Translations under genes and position numbers: made by a program
Shown here: piece by piece, positions 11,175-22,249 of the stretch
Layout: every line of letters begins with the position of its first letter
Numbering within the stretch: position 1 is the first letter of the stretch
Notes under the pieces: model-generated
Databases searched by the model: none
The model's input: the letters and a program-made list of their open reading frames with translations, nothing else
What the model was told of the DNA's origin: nothing
Assembly: GCA_023101725.1 (NCBI GenBank)
Contig: JALJCO010001448.1
Location: 558,001 to 622,000, forward strand
Length of the DNA: 64,000 bases
DNA from: Atherinomorus stipes
Lineage: Eukaryota; Chordata; Actinopteri; Atheriniformes; Atherinidae
Reading direction: 5' to 3'

Positions 11175-14100
11175 CTGCAAAATGCACACAGGGTCTGGTT
11201 TAGTGCAAACAAACACATGTTTACGCCTAACAACCAAGGAACAATTACAAAAAATAATTTTCAGTTCCAAGCTGATTCGTGGCCCCAATAGTTATTGCAT
11301 ACACCCACCTGAGTCAGCCCTGCATCTTGGACCAGATAGGTGGGCAGGCTGAGGCTCATGGCCAGGGCCTGCAGCTCCAGCAGATGAGCCATGTTGGTGC
11401 CCTGGACCACCACCTTCTTGGCCCTGCATCAACACCATATTTATATAGATTTTCATGATGATTCACTGTGTTGACCAACATAGTTGAGTACACTGAAACA
11501 AGTATCAGGAACTGAGAGCAATGCTAAAGCACAGACAGAAAAAATGATAAAATGTACGACTGGTTAACGCCCTTCCTCAGCCAGCATTGCAAACAGGTCT
11601 TACCCACTATGGTCCCACTTCCAGGCCATCTCTCTCCAGCTGTTTCTCTCCTGCAGAGCCTGGTACAACCCCACAGCAGCATGGCCGACCTGAGCTGCCA
11701 CCTGCACAAATACACACAGTTCAGTCTCAGTTTTTCCCCGTTTTCAGCTGCATCACACTGAAAGATGAAAAGATTACTTAAAAGATGCATCTTCAATTAA
11801 CAAGCCTGTTAAACCGCAGGTTTGAGTGGAATATACACCTTTGTGTAAGACTGGACACGGCCGGATTTCCCACGACACAATCACTGTAATCAATCCACAC
11901 CTGCATGCCAAGCGCCACAATGGATTGGTTAATGTTGCTTTTCTACTCATCTGAGCTTAAAGTTACTTTTATGTGTCACCATAACTCCCAAAAAACTTCA
12001 GCTGCTGCTTAAAAGCCTGATATCAGTCTTCTCTCATTATTTGGAAATAAGAGGAAAAAGTTGCAGCTCGTTATCACATTATATCGACTTTTGAGAGAAA
12101 TCTGAGCAGAAAAAAGAAAAAGTCCAAATAGTTGAAGTGAAAAAGTATTCTGGTAGATATGAAGCTACTAAGTAAAATCTGGTACTACAGTTGCCTTCAG
12201 AAGTCACATCATTAGTTCCTTTAGGAATAATATGTGTTAGAAACTGCTCACGCGATGTTATCAATCAAATCTGTGAGCACACATCAGCAGTCACGATATT
12301 TTTAATGAAATCTCTGCAGTTGACACACGACAAGACTTACTTTAAAAACTGCTCTGCAGTACGTCATGATTCCATTTCACCATTTCTGTAAAGTTTCCAA
12401 AATGATCAAGAATTTATTGTAATACCACAGTATCACATGGCCTGAACAGGGATTGACCGATACAGATCTTTTAGGGTCAATATCGATACTGATATTTTCT
12501 CATCAGCCTCAGCCGATGGTTGATATAATCTGCAGATATTTGGGGCAGATACTGCATTAGTTACATACTGCACTATGTTGTTGTTTTTAAAAAAACAAAA
12601 AAAAAAAACAGAGTACAAGCTCATTACCATACTGAATTTCCCTTCTGGGATAAATAAAGTATTTTTCCATTTCATTTTCATTCATTTTATTTCATTTTGA
12701 CTCCCAAATAAATGCAATAAAGGATACAATGAAAAGTACTTTAAGAACTCATAACACAAAAAAAAGAGTAAAGCCCTTCAAATAAATACATAAAAAAGTG
12801 CTCTTGTAAATAAATGTTAAATAAAACATTTAAATTTTAATAAATACAGTTGTGTGGAAAAAGTGGTTGCCCCCTTCCTGATTTCTTAATTTTTGCACAT
12901 AAGTCACACTTAAATGTTTCAGATCAAACTAATTTAAATGTGAGACAAAGATAACACAAGTAAACAGAAAATGCAGTTTTTAAATGAAGATTTTTATTAG
13001 TAAGGGGGAAAAAAATCCAATCTTTAATGGCCCCGTGTGAAAAAGTGACTGTCCCCTACACCTAATAACTGGTTGGGCCACTCTTAGCAGCAACAACTGC
13101 ATCAAGCGTTTGTGATAACTGGCAGTGAGTCTTCTACAGCGCTGTGGAGGAATTTTGTTCCACTCATCTTTGCAGAATTGTTGTACTTCAGCCACATTGG
13201 AGGCTTTTCCAGCATGAACCGCCTTTTTAAGGTCATGCCACATCATCTCAATCAGATTCAGGTGGGGACTTTGACTAGGCCACTCCAAAGTCTTCTTTTT
13301 GTTGTTCTTAAGCCATTCAGAGGTGGACTTGATGGTGTGTTTTGGATCATTGTCCTGCTGCAGAACCCAAGTGCGCTTCAGCTTGAGGTCACCATCAGAT
13401 GGCCGGACATTCTCCTTCAGGATTTTTTGGTAGAAGCAGAATTCATGGTTCCATTTACCACAGCAAGTCTTCCAGGTCCTGAAGCAGCAAAACAGTCCCA
13501 GACCATCACACTACCACCCCCGTATTTTGTCGTTGGTATGATGGTCCTTCCCTGAAACGCCGTGTTACTTTTACCCCAGATGTAATGGGACCTACACCTG
13601 GCCTTAACTGAGGCAAATGAGGCCTGCAGTTCTTTGGATGTTGTTCTGGGGTCTTTTGTGACCTCTTGGATGAGTCGTCGCTGTGCTCTTGGGGTAATTT
13701 TGGTCGGCCATCCACTCCTGGGAAGGTTCACCACAGTTCCATGTTTTCACCATTTGTGGATAATGGTTCTCACTGTGGTTCTCTGGAGTCCCAAAGCTTT
13801 AGAAATGGCTTTGGAACCTTTTCCAGACTGATAGATCTCAATTACTTTGTTTCTCATTTTTTCCTGAATTCCTTTGGATCGCAGCATGATGTCTAGCTTT
13901 TGAGGATCTTTTGGTCTACTTCACTTTGTAAGGCAGGTCCTATTTAAGTGATTTCTCGATTGAGAACAGGTGTGGTAGTAATCAGGCCTGGGTGTGGCTA
14001 GAGAAATTGAACTCAGCTTTCCAACGATGTGATAAACCACAGTTAATTTATGTTTTAACAGGTGGGGCTTTTTCCACACAGGGCCATGGAGGTTTGGATT

Positions 14101-17100
14101 TTCCCTCTTACTAATAAAAATCTTCATTTAAAAACGGCATTTTCTGCTTACTTGTGTTATCATTGTCTCACTTTTAAATTTCTTTGTCACACTTAAATGT
14201 TTCAGATCATCAAATACGCAAAAAAGTAATAAATCAGGACACAGGACTGTTTTACATCAGGACTTTTTCACACAGCTGTATATAAAAGTCTAAATTATGC
14301 CGAGGGGGGGTCTCGGCCAACACACCTGACGTATCGGCCGATGCAGATTCCAGCAAAAAGTGCAAATATCTGCCTAAAATATCATCCGGCAAATGTATCA
14401 TCTAACCTTCATTGTTTTTCAATCAAAATTGCAATTTAAAACTCTGAAATTAGCCAATTGCAAAGGAGTGATTGTTTATGCAACACTGCGCCTGATCCAG
14501 ATTTCAAACCCGCAGCATCCAGTTTTACAGCATCCACCCCTTCAGTCCCAGTTCCCATCGATTAATCATCATGTGACAGCTACACTCAGCCGGGAAGTCA
14601 CATTTTCAAACCTCATCACAGACTGATTCTCCATAAAAGACTGAAATGCAGAAAAAAAGTCCAACTTTTTGTCCTGATGATGTGAATAAAGACAGTTTTA
14701 CTGAACGGAGTCTCTGAATATTCTTTAAGTTCAGATCTCTGATAGCATGTTGATGTTAATTAAACCTGCAAATAATATTGGATCCATTTCAAGCTGTAAA
14801 ACAACTCAAAAATGCCACTTCCTGTTCTCATCAAAGCCGTTCCTGACAGTGATGAATGATGGACTAAGAGTCGATCAGGCCGATAGAGCCTCGTTACCCA
14901 AAAGACAAAGAGTGTCCTGCTGTTTTATCAGCAAAAACATGGCTCCTCGCCTCCCTGTTTACAGCCAAAGTGACAGAAACATTTGAAGTCTTGGTGCCTC
15001 CCTTCACTTCACCAGTAACACCATGTGACGTTTTTCACTTTCTCCCAGCTCCACATCAAAGAGGAGTATTTATATCTGTACAAATTCCACATAAGTTACT
15101 ATTTTTAAATGACTTCCTTCCCTCTTCAGAAAAGACTAAAGATTGTTCATACACTTGAACACAGCATATATTAATTCCCCTCTCCACACTGGCACCCATA
15201 GATTTACCTTTCCAACCCCCATGGCCAGGTCCATATTAACCACAAATACCATCTTGTATGAGAGGTCTTCATCACCCTCCTCCTACACAGCAGAGCAAAC
15301 ACAAAGGGACACTGAGATTTGGCTTTGGACAAACTCTACGAGGTCTAATGTACCAAGGTGTACCTGCAGGGGACTAAGGCTAGCTTATGGGCACCTCATT
15401 CTCCAGCTTGTTGAAGTAGTACATGGCCGCCTCTTCGGCAGACACGTTCCGAGTGTGCAGGAGCGCCTGAAATGATGAGAAGTGACAAAAGAAGGAAAAA
15501 AGATCAGAAAACAGAGCAGCAAAGTACAACAGAGCAATAACTTCCACAATTTTGTCATTAAACCTTTAATGATATCAAATTCACCCACACTACAAAATGA
15601 ATCCACAATCATTATGGATCATTTTAATTTTAAATCATAAAGATTTGCTTTGTTATAGCTGAAACAAGAAGTCTGTATCATATCCATGATTCATCTGCTC
15701 CCTATCAGAGGCATGAAAGAGACCAGTCGGCATCTCTTCATATTTTTCTCTTTAATATATGCAAGTTTGCTCTGAATTAATAGTTAAACTGGAATCGTGT
15801 CTTCATTTTAAATCCTGTCAAGTGGTTAAGGTAGGTCGGTTTTAAGTAGAACTCGTGCCCTTTATTACTGTTTGAACATGTAATATAACATTTTCTGGTT
15901 TTTCCTCCCTTCCCAGTAATTTCATCTAATTTTATATGGGGACCTTAAGAGTCCTGAAAGGCACGAACAAGTAAATGAACATTTTTATCATTAACTCTCA
16001 TGTCTTCTTTTTCTCAGTTTTCATCTGCAAGTTAAATGGATCATTTCGTATTCGTTTGCTTGGATTGCATCTGCTTCTCATAGTGTGCTTGGGCAGCATT
16101 ATACAGTGCGGTCACTCGTTGTTCGTGTCGTGCCTGTATATCCTTAGCTAACTCATGTTGCTGCCTAATAATCTCCTTTTGGTCATATAAGTGCTGTTGT
16201 TCAAACAGCTTCAGTAATTTTTCCCGATCGACTCGAAGGCCTGCATACTTTCAATGCACGCCTTCTCCTCGAGTGCCCCTAACCGTGCGTCCATCACCAC
16301 TGGGTTTTCCTTTGCACGCCTGATGAGGTGTTTGAATTGTACGTCAGGATTGAAGCTGGGGTTAGTGGATGGACCTAGACCTGGAGCTGAAGCAGATGTG
16401 GAAGGATCACAGTCTTTGCTTTCATTACTTGCTTTTTTTTGCGTTTTTTTTCAAGGTACGGCATACGAGACTGGTAAGCCCTGCGAGCGCGTCCTGGCTC
16501 AGGCTTTTCACATTCTATTTTGATGCGTCTAATCTCATCAGTTCTCTCTGTGTCCTTTTTCATCTGAATGTCCTTTGCTTTGCTCTGGTCAGTGACAACA
16601 CGCAGTGTCCAGTTTGCTTTAGTCAAGTCAAGGCTCATTTCCTTTTGGAGTCAGATTTGGCGATGGTAGCTGCCTTTAACTTCTTTATATTCTTGTTTTA
16701 TTTTATTTGTTTAATATTTCTGTTGAGTCACAATTCAAAATCAATGACACGATTTTCTTCTCTTTATTTTTTTAAAATTTCCATCACTTTTGTCAATTTC
16801 AGCTTATTTCACTGGCAGCTGATTTCTCATCCTCTTTAAATGGAGAATATGTAAACTTTCAAGCACAACTGTAAGCGTTCGCTGCATGGACTCATGAGGG
16901 TGCAGTCGTTTAACCCATTCAGACTCAAGACTTTCATTGTATAATCTAAAAATCATGATTTAAAACTGTCCAAAAAAATCTTTTATTCCTCATGAATAAA
17001 AACTATTTGAGAAGTCACATTTTAAAAGTAGCTTACTGACTTTAACCCTATTCTGACAGGATCAGTATTACTTAGGGACCACATGTAATTTGTAATAATT

Positions 17101-19830
17101 ACAGATTGTCTGCGATTTTAATCCCATGTCATCAACCATGTCCGTGATTTGTGATGTAATAATTCCCCTGCAAATGACCTACTATAATTTGCTAAACTCC
17201 AAGGTCCGCTGATAATACGAATCCAATGCAAACAGGCATCTCTGTGATTTGGATAGAAATGACTTGTGATTTGGCGGCATTTGTTTCCTGAACGCATTTC
17301 ATTTCCTTTTTGGTGAATAATAGAGGCTGCAAAATAAGTTTTCCTTCCCAATTATGTTTATGATAATCTATAAAGCACTAACTTTGGAGTCAGAGGGATC
17401 GAAGTTTCACCAGTCATATACACACTGCAAAAACTCTAATCTTACTAAGTACATTTTTCTCATTTCTAAACAAAATATCTCATCAAACTCAATAAGAAAA
17501 AGTTACTTAGAGAAACATTTCAGTAAGATATAATATCTTGTTTTAAGGCAATGCATCTTATTTCAAGAAAATTTGCTCGTCTCATTGGCAGAATTCTTTT
17601 GCTTATTACAATCAAAAAAATATCTCGGCCACTCTTAAAACAAGATCTTATATTTTACGGAAATGTTTCTCTTTGAGTAATTTTGTCTTATTTTGAGTGT
17701 GATGAGATTTTTTTGACTAGAAATGAGAAAAATATACTTGCTAAGATTTGAGTTTTTGCAGTGCAGGCCTATGTGGGAAATCTGTGAATGCCAGTTTCCC
17801 ACAGCGAGAAACATTTATTTTGGACAAGTGTTTGCCCCCTTCCTGATTTCTTACTTCTTTGCATGTTAGTCACACTCAAATGTTTCAGATCATCAAACAA
17901 ATTTAAAGGTGAGACAAAGATAACACAAGTAAACAGAAAAATACGTTTTTAAATGAAGATTTTTATTTTTAAGGGGGGAAAAAAATCCAAACTTAAATAG
18001 CCCCGAGTGAAAAAGTGATTGCCCCTAAACCTAATAATAACTGCTTGTTCCACCCTTAGCAGCAACAACTGCAAGCAAGCGTTTGTGATAACTGGTAATG
18101 AGTCTTCTACAGCGCTGTAGAGGAATTTTGTTCCACTCATCTTTGCAGAATTGTTGTAATTCAGCCACATTGGAGGCTTTTCCAGCATGAACCACCTTTT
18201 TAAGGTCATGCCACATCATCTCAATCAGATTCAGGTCAGGACTTTGACTGGGCCACTCCAAAGTCTTCATTTTGTTGTTCTTAAGCCATTCAGAGGGGGA
18301 CTTGCTGGTGTGTTTTGGATCATTGTTCTGCTGCAGAACCCAAGTGTGCTTCAGCTTGAGGTCACCGACAGATGGCCGGACGTTCTCCTTCAGGATTTTT
18401 TGGTAGACAGCAGAATTCATGGTTCCATTTACCACAGCAAGTCTTCCAGGTCCTGAAGCAGCACAACAGCCCCAGACCATCACACTACCACCACCATATT
18501 TTACTGTTGGTATGATGTTCCTTTTCTGAAATGCCGTGTTACTTTTACGCCAGATGTAATGGGACCTACACCTTCCAAAAAGTTCAACTTTTGTCTCGTC
18601 AGTCCACAGAGTATTTTCCCAAAAGTCTTGGGCATTATCAAGATGCTTTCTGGCTAAACTGAGACGAGCCTTTATGTTCTTTTTGCTCAGCAGTGGTTTT
18701 GGTCTTGGAACTCTGCCATGCAGGCCATTTTTGTCCCCCAGTCTCTTTCTGATGGTGGAGTCATGAACACTGACCTTAATTGATGCAAGTGAGGCCTGCA
18801 GTTCTTGGATGTTGTTCTGGGGTCTTTTGTGACCTCTTGGATGAGTCGTCGCTGTGCTCTTTTTTTTCTCATTTTTTTCCTGAATTTCTTTGGATCGCAG
18901 CATGATGTCTAACTTTTGAGGATCTTTTGGTCTACTTCACTTTGTCAAGCAGGTCCTATTTAAGTGATTTCTTGATTGAGAACAGGTGTGGCAGTAAACA
19001 GGCCTGGGTGTGGCTAGAGAAATTGAACTTTGCTTTCCAGAGATGTGATAAACCACAGTTCGTGTTTTTACAGAGGGGGCAATCACTTTTTCACACAGGG
19101 CCATGGAGGTTTGGATTTTTTTCCTCCCTTACTAAAAGAAATCTTCATTTAAAAACTGCATTTTGTGTTTATTTGTGTTATCTCTTTCTTACATTTAAAT
19201 ATGTTTGATGATCTGAAACATTTAAGTGTGACTAACATGGAAAAAAGTAAGAAATCAGAAAGGGGGCAACCACTTTTTCACACAGCTGTATGATGTGAAC
19301 AGGGTGCAAGTTCTTAAAGCATCGATATCGACTGTCCGCGAGCTATTTCAACAAATTTTTCTCTGAATGATCATGCGCTGCGAATGGAAACGCAACTCGT
19401 ATGAGCAGATGTTGACATCATATCTGCTAAATGTCTGAGAATTTCAGTTAACTCTCAGACTTCAGTTATCCTGTGCGATAACAGAAAAAGCAGACATCGG
19501 AGGGTCATTTATTTATTACATGTGGTCCCTAGATAACATCAATCCCGTCAGAATAGGGCTTAGGTCATGGTGTTTTCCCCTGTGTTAGACTTTACAGGCA
19601 AAAAGGATGCATGCCTTGCATCTGGTCTGAATGTAAAACTGAACTTTATAAAATGATATAGCTGTAGAGAGTGGCTTCATGCAACCCATGGCTGTCACTT
19701 TCCCCCCAGTGTCCCGTCTCACCTGTTTTGCTGCCTCTTCGGGGATGTCCAGCTCTCGGAGCTGCTGCAGAAACAGCGGGTTCACATCCTGGGTACCCGG
19801 GTCTGGACCTGGCTCCTCTAATGGCTCCAT
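11088..19830 (-). CDS. UBA-domain class II peptidyl-tRNA hydrolase (six coding exons)
   Basis: Coding exons in transcript order are 19830-19723, 15466-15395, 15282-15208, 11701-11604, 11423-11309 and 11174-11088. All have AG/GT borders, and they join in frame to 184 residues plus stop. Residues ~17-58 look like a UBA domain (NPLFLQQLRELDIPEEAAKQ, then ALLHTRNVSAEEAAMYYF). Residues ~66-184 form a PTH2 fold, with KVAAQVGHAAVGLY, the strand LVQDAGLTQ and the C-terminal VTGSLKLL typical of PTRH2-like enzymes. The conserved Lys of GKVAAQ and the Asp/Thr of QDAGLTQ are retained. The family cleaves peptidyl-tRNA to recycle tRNA. The UBA domain suggests ubiquitin or ubiquitin-like binding, which is inference. 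It is not the ortholog of mammalian PTRH2, which has an N-terminal membrane anchor instead. The start ATG lies six bases inside its exon, in AAGAATGG context; an upstream ATG at 19842 is intronic. Confidence 0.9.
11309..11423 (-). CDS. PTH2 gene coding exon 5
   Basis: Encodes residues 119-156, including KVVVQGTNMAHLLELQALA and YLVQDAGLTQ. The incoming phase completes a Gly codon split with exon 4, and the exon ends in phase 0 at CAG|GTGGG. The QDAG motif carries the conserved Asp of the PTH2 active site. Confidence 0.9.
11604..11701 (-). CDS. PTH2 gene coding exon 4
   Basis: Encodes residues 86-117 starting VAAQVGHAAVGLYQAL, the helix that follows the catalytic Lys, and ending WKWDHSG. The donor is GG|GTAAGA. 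The conserved His of the xxHAA motif is present. Confidence 0.9.
12447..14376. mobile_element. Non-autonomous DNA element (host repeat) split by a Tc1-like insertion
   Basis: The left end CAGGGATTGACCGATACAG and the right end at about 14,300-14,376 match, in reverse orientation, the element at 25422-26213. The copy is interrupted by the Tc1-like element at 12847-14278. The ends resemble those of other GGGAT-type hAT MITEs; the superfamily is inferred. Confidence 0.6.
12847..14278 (-). mobile_element. Tc1-like transposon, defective copy 1
   Basis: TA dinucleotides flank inverted ends CAGTTGTGTGGAAAAAGTGG and CAGCTGTGTGAAAAAGTCC (the right end read as its reverse complement). Minus-strand frames between 12,980 and 13,900 encode broken transposase pieces: PRSGWPTKITPRAQRRLIQE, RCRSHYIW, GGGSVMVW, and the C-terminal LNLIEMMWHDLK block with the glutamate of the DD34E triad. 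Compared with copy 2 about 85 codons are missing between VKA and RCRSHYIW, removing the first catalytic Asp, and frames are shifted. It cannot encode an active enzyme. Confidence 0.9.
15208..15282 (-). CDS. PTH2 gene coding exon 3
   Basis: Encodes residues 61-85: an acidic linker EEGDED, then LSYKMVFVVNMDLAMGVGK, the first beta-strand of the PTH2 domain with the conserved lysine. Acceptor TGTAG and donor AAG|GTAAAT. Phase 0 at both ends. Confidence 0.9.
15395..15466 (-). CDS. PTH2 gene coding exon 2 (UBA C-terminal half)
   Basis: Encodes residues 37-60, ALLHTRNVSAEEAAMYYFNK and the following LENE. This is helix 2 to helix 3 of a UBA domain, with the A-L-x-x-T-x-N-V-x-x-E-x-A pattern. Acceptor TTTCAG and donor GAG|GTGCCC, both in phase 0. 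Confidence 0.88.
16040..16650 (-). pseudogene. Intronless, frameshifted copy of a coiled-coil protein gene (retropseudogene-like)
   Basis: Three overlapping minus-strand frames together read as one charged, helical protein of about 200 residues. The first frame (16638-16375) includes WTLRVVTDQSKAKDI and KIECEKPEPGRARRA. A frame change near 16,378 leads to DVQFKHLIRRAKENPVVMDA and ARLGALEEKACI. A second change near 16,230 leads to EKLLKLFEQQHLYDQKEI, ending SKQTNTK and a stop. No intron is needed across this span, which fits a decayed retrocopy. The composition is reminiscent of the C-terminal coiled-coil part of androglobin, but that is a weak recollection and not a firm identification. It sits inside the first coding intron of the PTH2 gene. 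Confidence 0.5.
17423..17763. mobile_element. Palindromic MITE with CACTGCAAAAACTC termini
   Basis: The left end CACTGCAAAAACTCTAATCT and the reverse complement of the right end (CACTGCAAAAACTCAAATCT) match for about 50 bp. Internal segments are also mutually complementary (runs of ATTTTTCTCATTTCTA and its inverse), so the whole 341-bp unit can fold into a long hairpin. No coding potential. Elements with this terminus are common in fish genomes. Confidence 0.85.
17828..19288 (-). mobile_element. Tc1-like transposon, copy 2 with near-complete transposase frame
   Basis: The right end is intact (reverse complement CAGCTGTGTGAAAAAGTGG, then TA). The left outer repeat is eroded, matching copy 1 only from GTGTTTGCCCCCTTCC onward. 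The minus-strand frame 18903-18031 encodes 290 residues with all three catalytic positions: WTDETKVE (D), NNDPKHTSK (D) and SPDLNLIEMMWHDLK (E), the DD34E signature. Near 18,860 an internal deletion removes about 50 codons after IQEKN, which in this family carry the first DNA-binding helix-turn-helix, so the protein is probably inactive. It lies in the first coding intron of the PTH2 gene. Confidence 0.9.
18031..18903 (-). pseudogene. Tc1-like transposase, N-terminally deleted
   Basis: The 290-codon frame runs from MLRSKEIQEKN to a stop at 18031. It retains HTH2-type sequence (SVHDSTIRKRLG), the GGGSVMVWG motif and the DDE catalytic triad. The paired-like HTH1 is reduced by deletion. Family members are usually about 340 residues, so about 50 are missing. 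The frame is otherwise open, suggesting relatively recent decay compared with copy 1 at 13 kb. Confidence 0.85.
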
Positions 19831-19836
19831 TCTTGC
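19723..19836 (-). CDS. PTH2 gene first coding exon
   Basis: The acceptor TTATTGCAG precedes GCAAGA and then the start ATG (19830-19828). It encodes residues 1-36: an acidic/proline leader MEPLEEPGPDPGTQDV, then NPLFLQQLRELDIPEEAAKQ, helix 1 of the UBA domain. Donor CAG|GTGAGA. No signal peptide or membrane segment is seen, so the protein is predicted to be cytosolic. Confidence 0.88.
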
Positions 19837-20419
19837 CTGCAATAATAAAAACAGCTGTACTTAACAGCCTGCACAGAAGTACAGCTCCAACCCATGAGTT
19901 AGGATATATCTGACATCATCGTGCTGTGTTCTCCTGTGTACCAGTCCCACGCGTGGACATGTCATGTTAACTATATAAACAAATCGGGAATTTGCTTTCA
20001 GTACAATAATTACATCAACTACGATAATTAACGTGCTTAAGTCTATGAGACTTTCTACGTGTGTAAGAAAGGCCAGATGAAGAATAAAAACCGGAGTAAA
20101 ATAAAAGGGAACGGCTAAATTTAAGGTTAAAGTCATGTTAGCAACCGTAAAACTAGTGATTTAGCTACAGCTGTTAGCTTTCATTAGCACAGACAACGAT
20201 GCGGCAAACGCTTGCAAAGGTAGCATCAACATCACTTGGCCGCCAAAACCATTATAAGAATGATAGTTATTAAAATACCACTGACACTTCCACCAGAATT
20301 TCCTAACATTAGTGTTTTCTGACTAACAATAAAAAGCGGCACTCCCTGATCCGCAGCTAATGTTAGCACTAGCCTAGCAAAGCCTAGCTAGCTGTAGCCC
20401 GAATCGGTTCTCTGGTTAC

Positions 20420-20470
20420 CTTTTTTCGTCACAGCTAGATCAACAAGGGTAGCTTCCTTTGTTTCCCCCG
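20420..20470 (-). promoter_or_regulatory. Probable non-coding first exon and promoter of the PTH2 gene
   Basis: Because the first coding exon starts with only six untranslated bases after an acceptor, an upstream exon must exist. A good minus-strand donor, GAAAAAAG|GTAACC, ends at 20420 next to a GC-rich patch (20,395-20,480). The transcription start is not determined from sequence. Confidence 0.4.
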
Positions 20471-20769
20471 CGGATATCTAAAGTTTTAATTTTTATTCAA
20501 GAACAAAACAATGCAAGTTTCCACGATGAAATTGCATTCAGTGAGGATTTTCTTTTTCTCCTCCTCCCGCTTTTACTTCTTCGTTGGTTCTTCTTCTTCT
20601 TTAGGTTGAGGCAGACCAGACGCGTCTTCGGCGTGTTGCTGCCATCTACTGTTTAGAAACGTCTCAGTTTGTCGCCTTGCCGCACAAAATTGCCACTTTC
20701 CGATACAAATAGTCCACACCACCACCTTCTTAATTTTCTCCCAGTTATCCAAAATCTGCAGTTTAACTA

Positions 20770-21349
20770 GGGATGGGCATGTCGATACCCTAAAGTCTAT
20801 ACTTTAATACCAGCCAGACAAAATATTGGATTCAAAACTTTTTTGAGTATGGAGATACCACTGTACATACTCTATACAAAACATGCAATTGTTTTTCACT
20901 TCTGAGAATTTTAGGCAATGAAATTATGTGCGAAACCAGCCAGATTCATGTCATGATGTCATGATGATGTCGCTACTGTAAGTGATGATAAAGATGTTTT
21001 GTTATTTTTCAGTGGTTTAATGCAGGTTATTGCACAGTATGTTTAATTGAATTTATAATATTACTATAACATTTTATAGTTTAACCTTTTCCATTGAATG
21101 CATTCAGATAATCTTCACCTGTGTGTTTGATAATTGACATTTTTTGTCTTATTTTTGTTTAATTCATTCATCAATTATCTATTATTGTTTTAAAAAACAT
21201 TCCTTTCCAGTACTTCTGTTTTCAAGTTTAATTATATGTAATATTGCCCTATCATTCCAAGATATGAATGAAAACTGTACAACCGATGAAAAAGTACCAT
21301 AATCTACTCGCATCGCATCCACTGTAAAAATGTTGTGATCGCCCATCCC
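20770..21349. mobile_element. Non-autonomous DNA element with GGGATGGGC termini (uninterrupted copy)
   Basis: The terminal inverted repeat is GGGATGGGCATGTCGATA on the left; the right end as its reverse complement reads GGGATGGGCGATCACA. The same element occurs in opposite orientation at 27789-29570, where it is split by another MITE. No coding potential. Probably hAT-related, by inference from termini. Confidence 0.8.
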
Positions 21350-21562
21350 TAGTTTTAACACTAAAAACTAGGGATGCACAATATAATTGGCCCCCTATCG
21401 GTACCGGCCTATATCGGCCTTAAAACTGAGTATCAGATATCAACCACCCCACCGATATTTAACCGATCAGCCCGCTGTTTCTAAGGTCTAAAAAAACCAA
21501 AAAACAACTTCTTTTTCTCCTTCAAAATCGTCTTTTTTACAGACTTTAAAACCTCTAAAGAC

Positions 21563-22124
21563 TAGGGGTGGAAAAAAAATATTGATACACTGAAATATCA
21601 CAATATTCTCATATGCTGAAATCATATTGATATTTAAAAATGCGGTATCGATCTATTTTACGAATGAAATCTTGCGATATTACATCGTTCTGTTATGAAA
21701 TCTTGCAAGAATTCACGAAAAATTTGCAATATTTTCATATGCTCATATCATATTGACATTCTAAAAAGCGGTATTGATCCATTTTACTAACAAAATCTCG
21801 AGATATTTCATCGCTCTTTTACGAAATCTCACAAGAATTTAAGAAAATTTTGAAATATCTTCATATGCTGATATCGTATTGACATTTAGAAAAGCGGCAT
21901 CAACCTATTTTACCCACGAAATCTTGTGATATTTCATCGTTCTCTTTTGAAACCTTGCGAGAATTTACAAAATATTGTGATATTTTGTAACAGAACGATG
22001 AAATCTCGCAAGATTTTGTAAGTAAAATAGTTTGATGCTGCGTTTTTAAATATTGATTTGATATCAGCATATGAAAATATTGCAACATTTCAGTGTATCG
22101 ATATCTTTTCCCACCCCTATTTTT
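21563..22124. mobile_element. MITE with AGGGGTGG / CCACCCCT ends and internal CATATGCTGATATC repeats
   Basis: The ends AGGGGTGGAAAAAAAATATT and its imperfect inverse bracket three or four degenerate copies of a ~115-bp unit. Each unit carries CATATGCTGAT-like sequence, a GCGGTAT.GAT box and an AAATCT.GCGAGAATT box. The unit is shared with 57566-57966. Confidence 0.7.
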
Positions 22125-22249
22125 CAAAGTGTCGGAAACGGATAACAAAATTATTTGCAATGACTGCTCATTTTTTCAGCTTTAATATCGGTATCAGTCA
22201 TCGGCCACATGAGTTTTAAAATATCAGCATATCGGATATTCTTTTCCTT

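Noticed and set aside
13112..13896. Plus-strand frames of 147, 65 and 76 codons
   Set aside because: Antisense of the decayed Tc1-like transposase.
20459..20656. Plus-strand frame upstream of the PTH2 gene suggesting a bidirectional promoter partner
   Set aside because: Composition is poly-pyrimidine driven (Leu/Phe runs). The TTCTTCTTCTTC ... GCTGCCATCTACTG stretch resembles a common fish repeat, not a coding exon.
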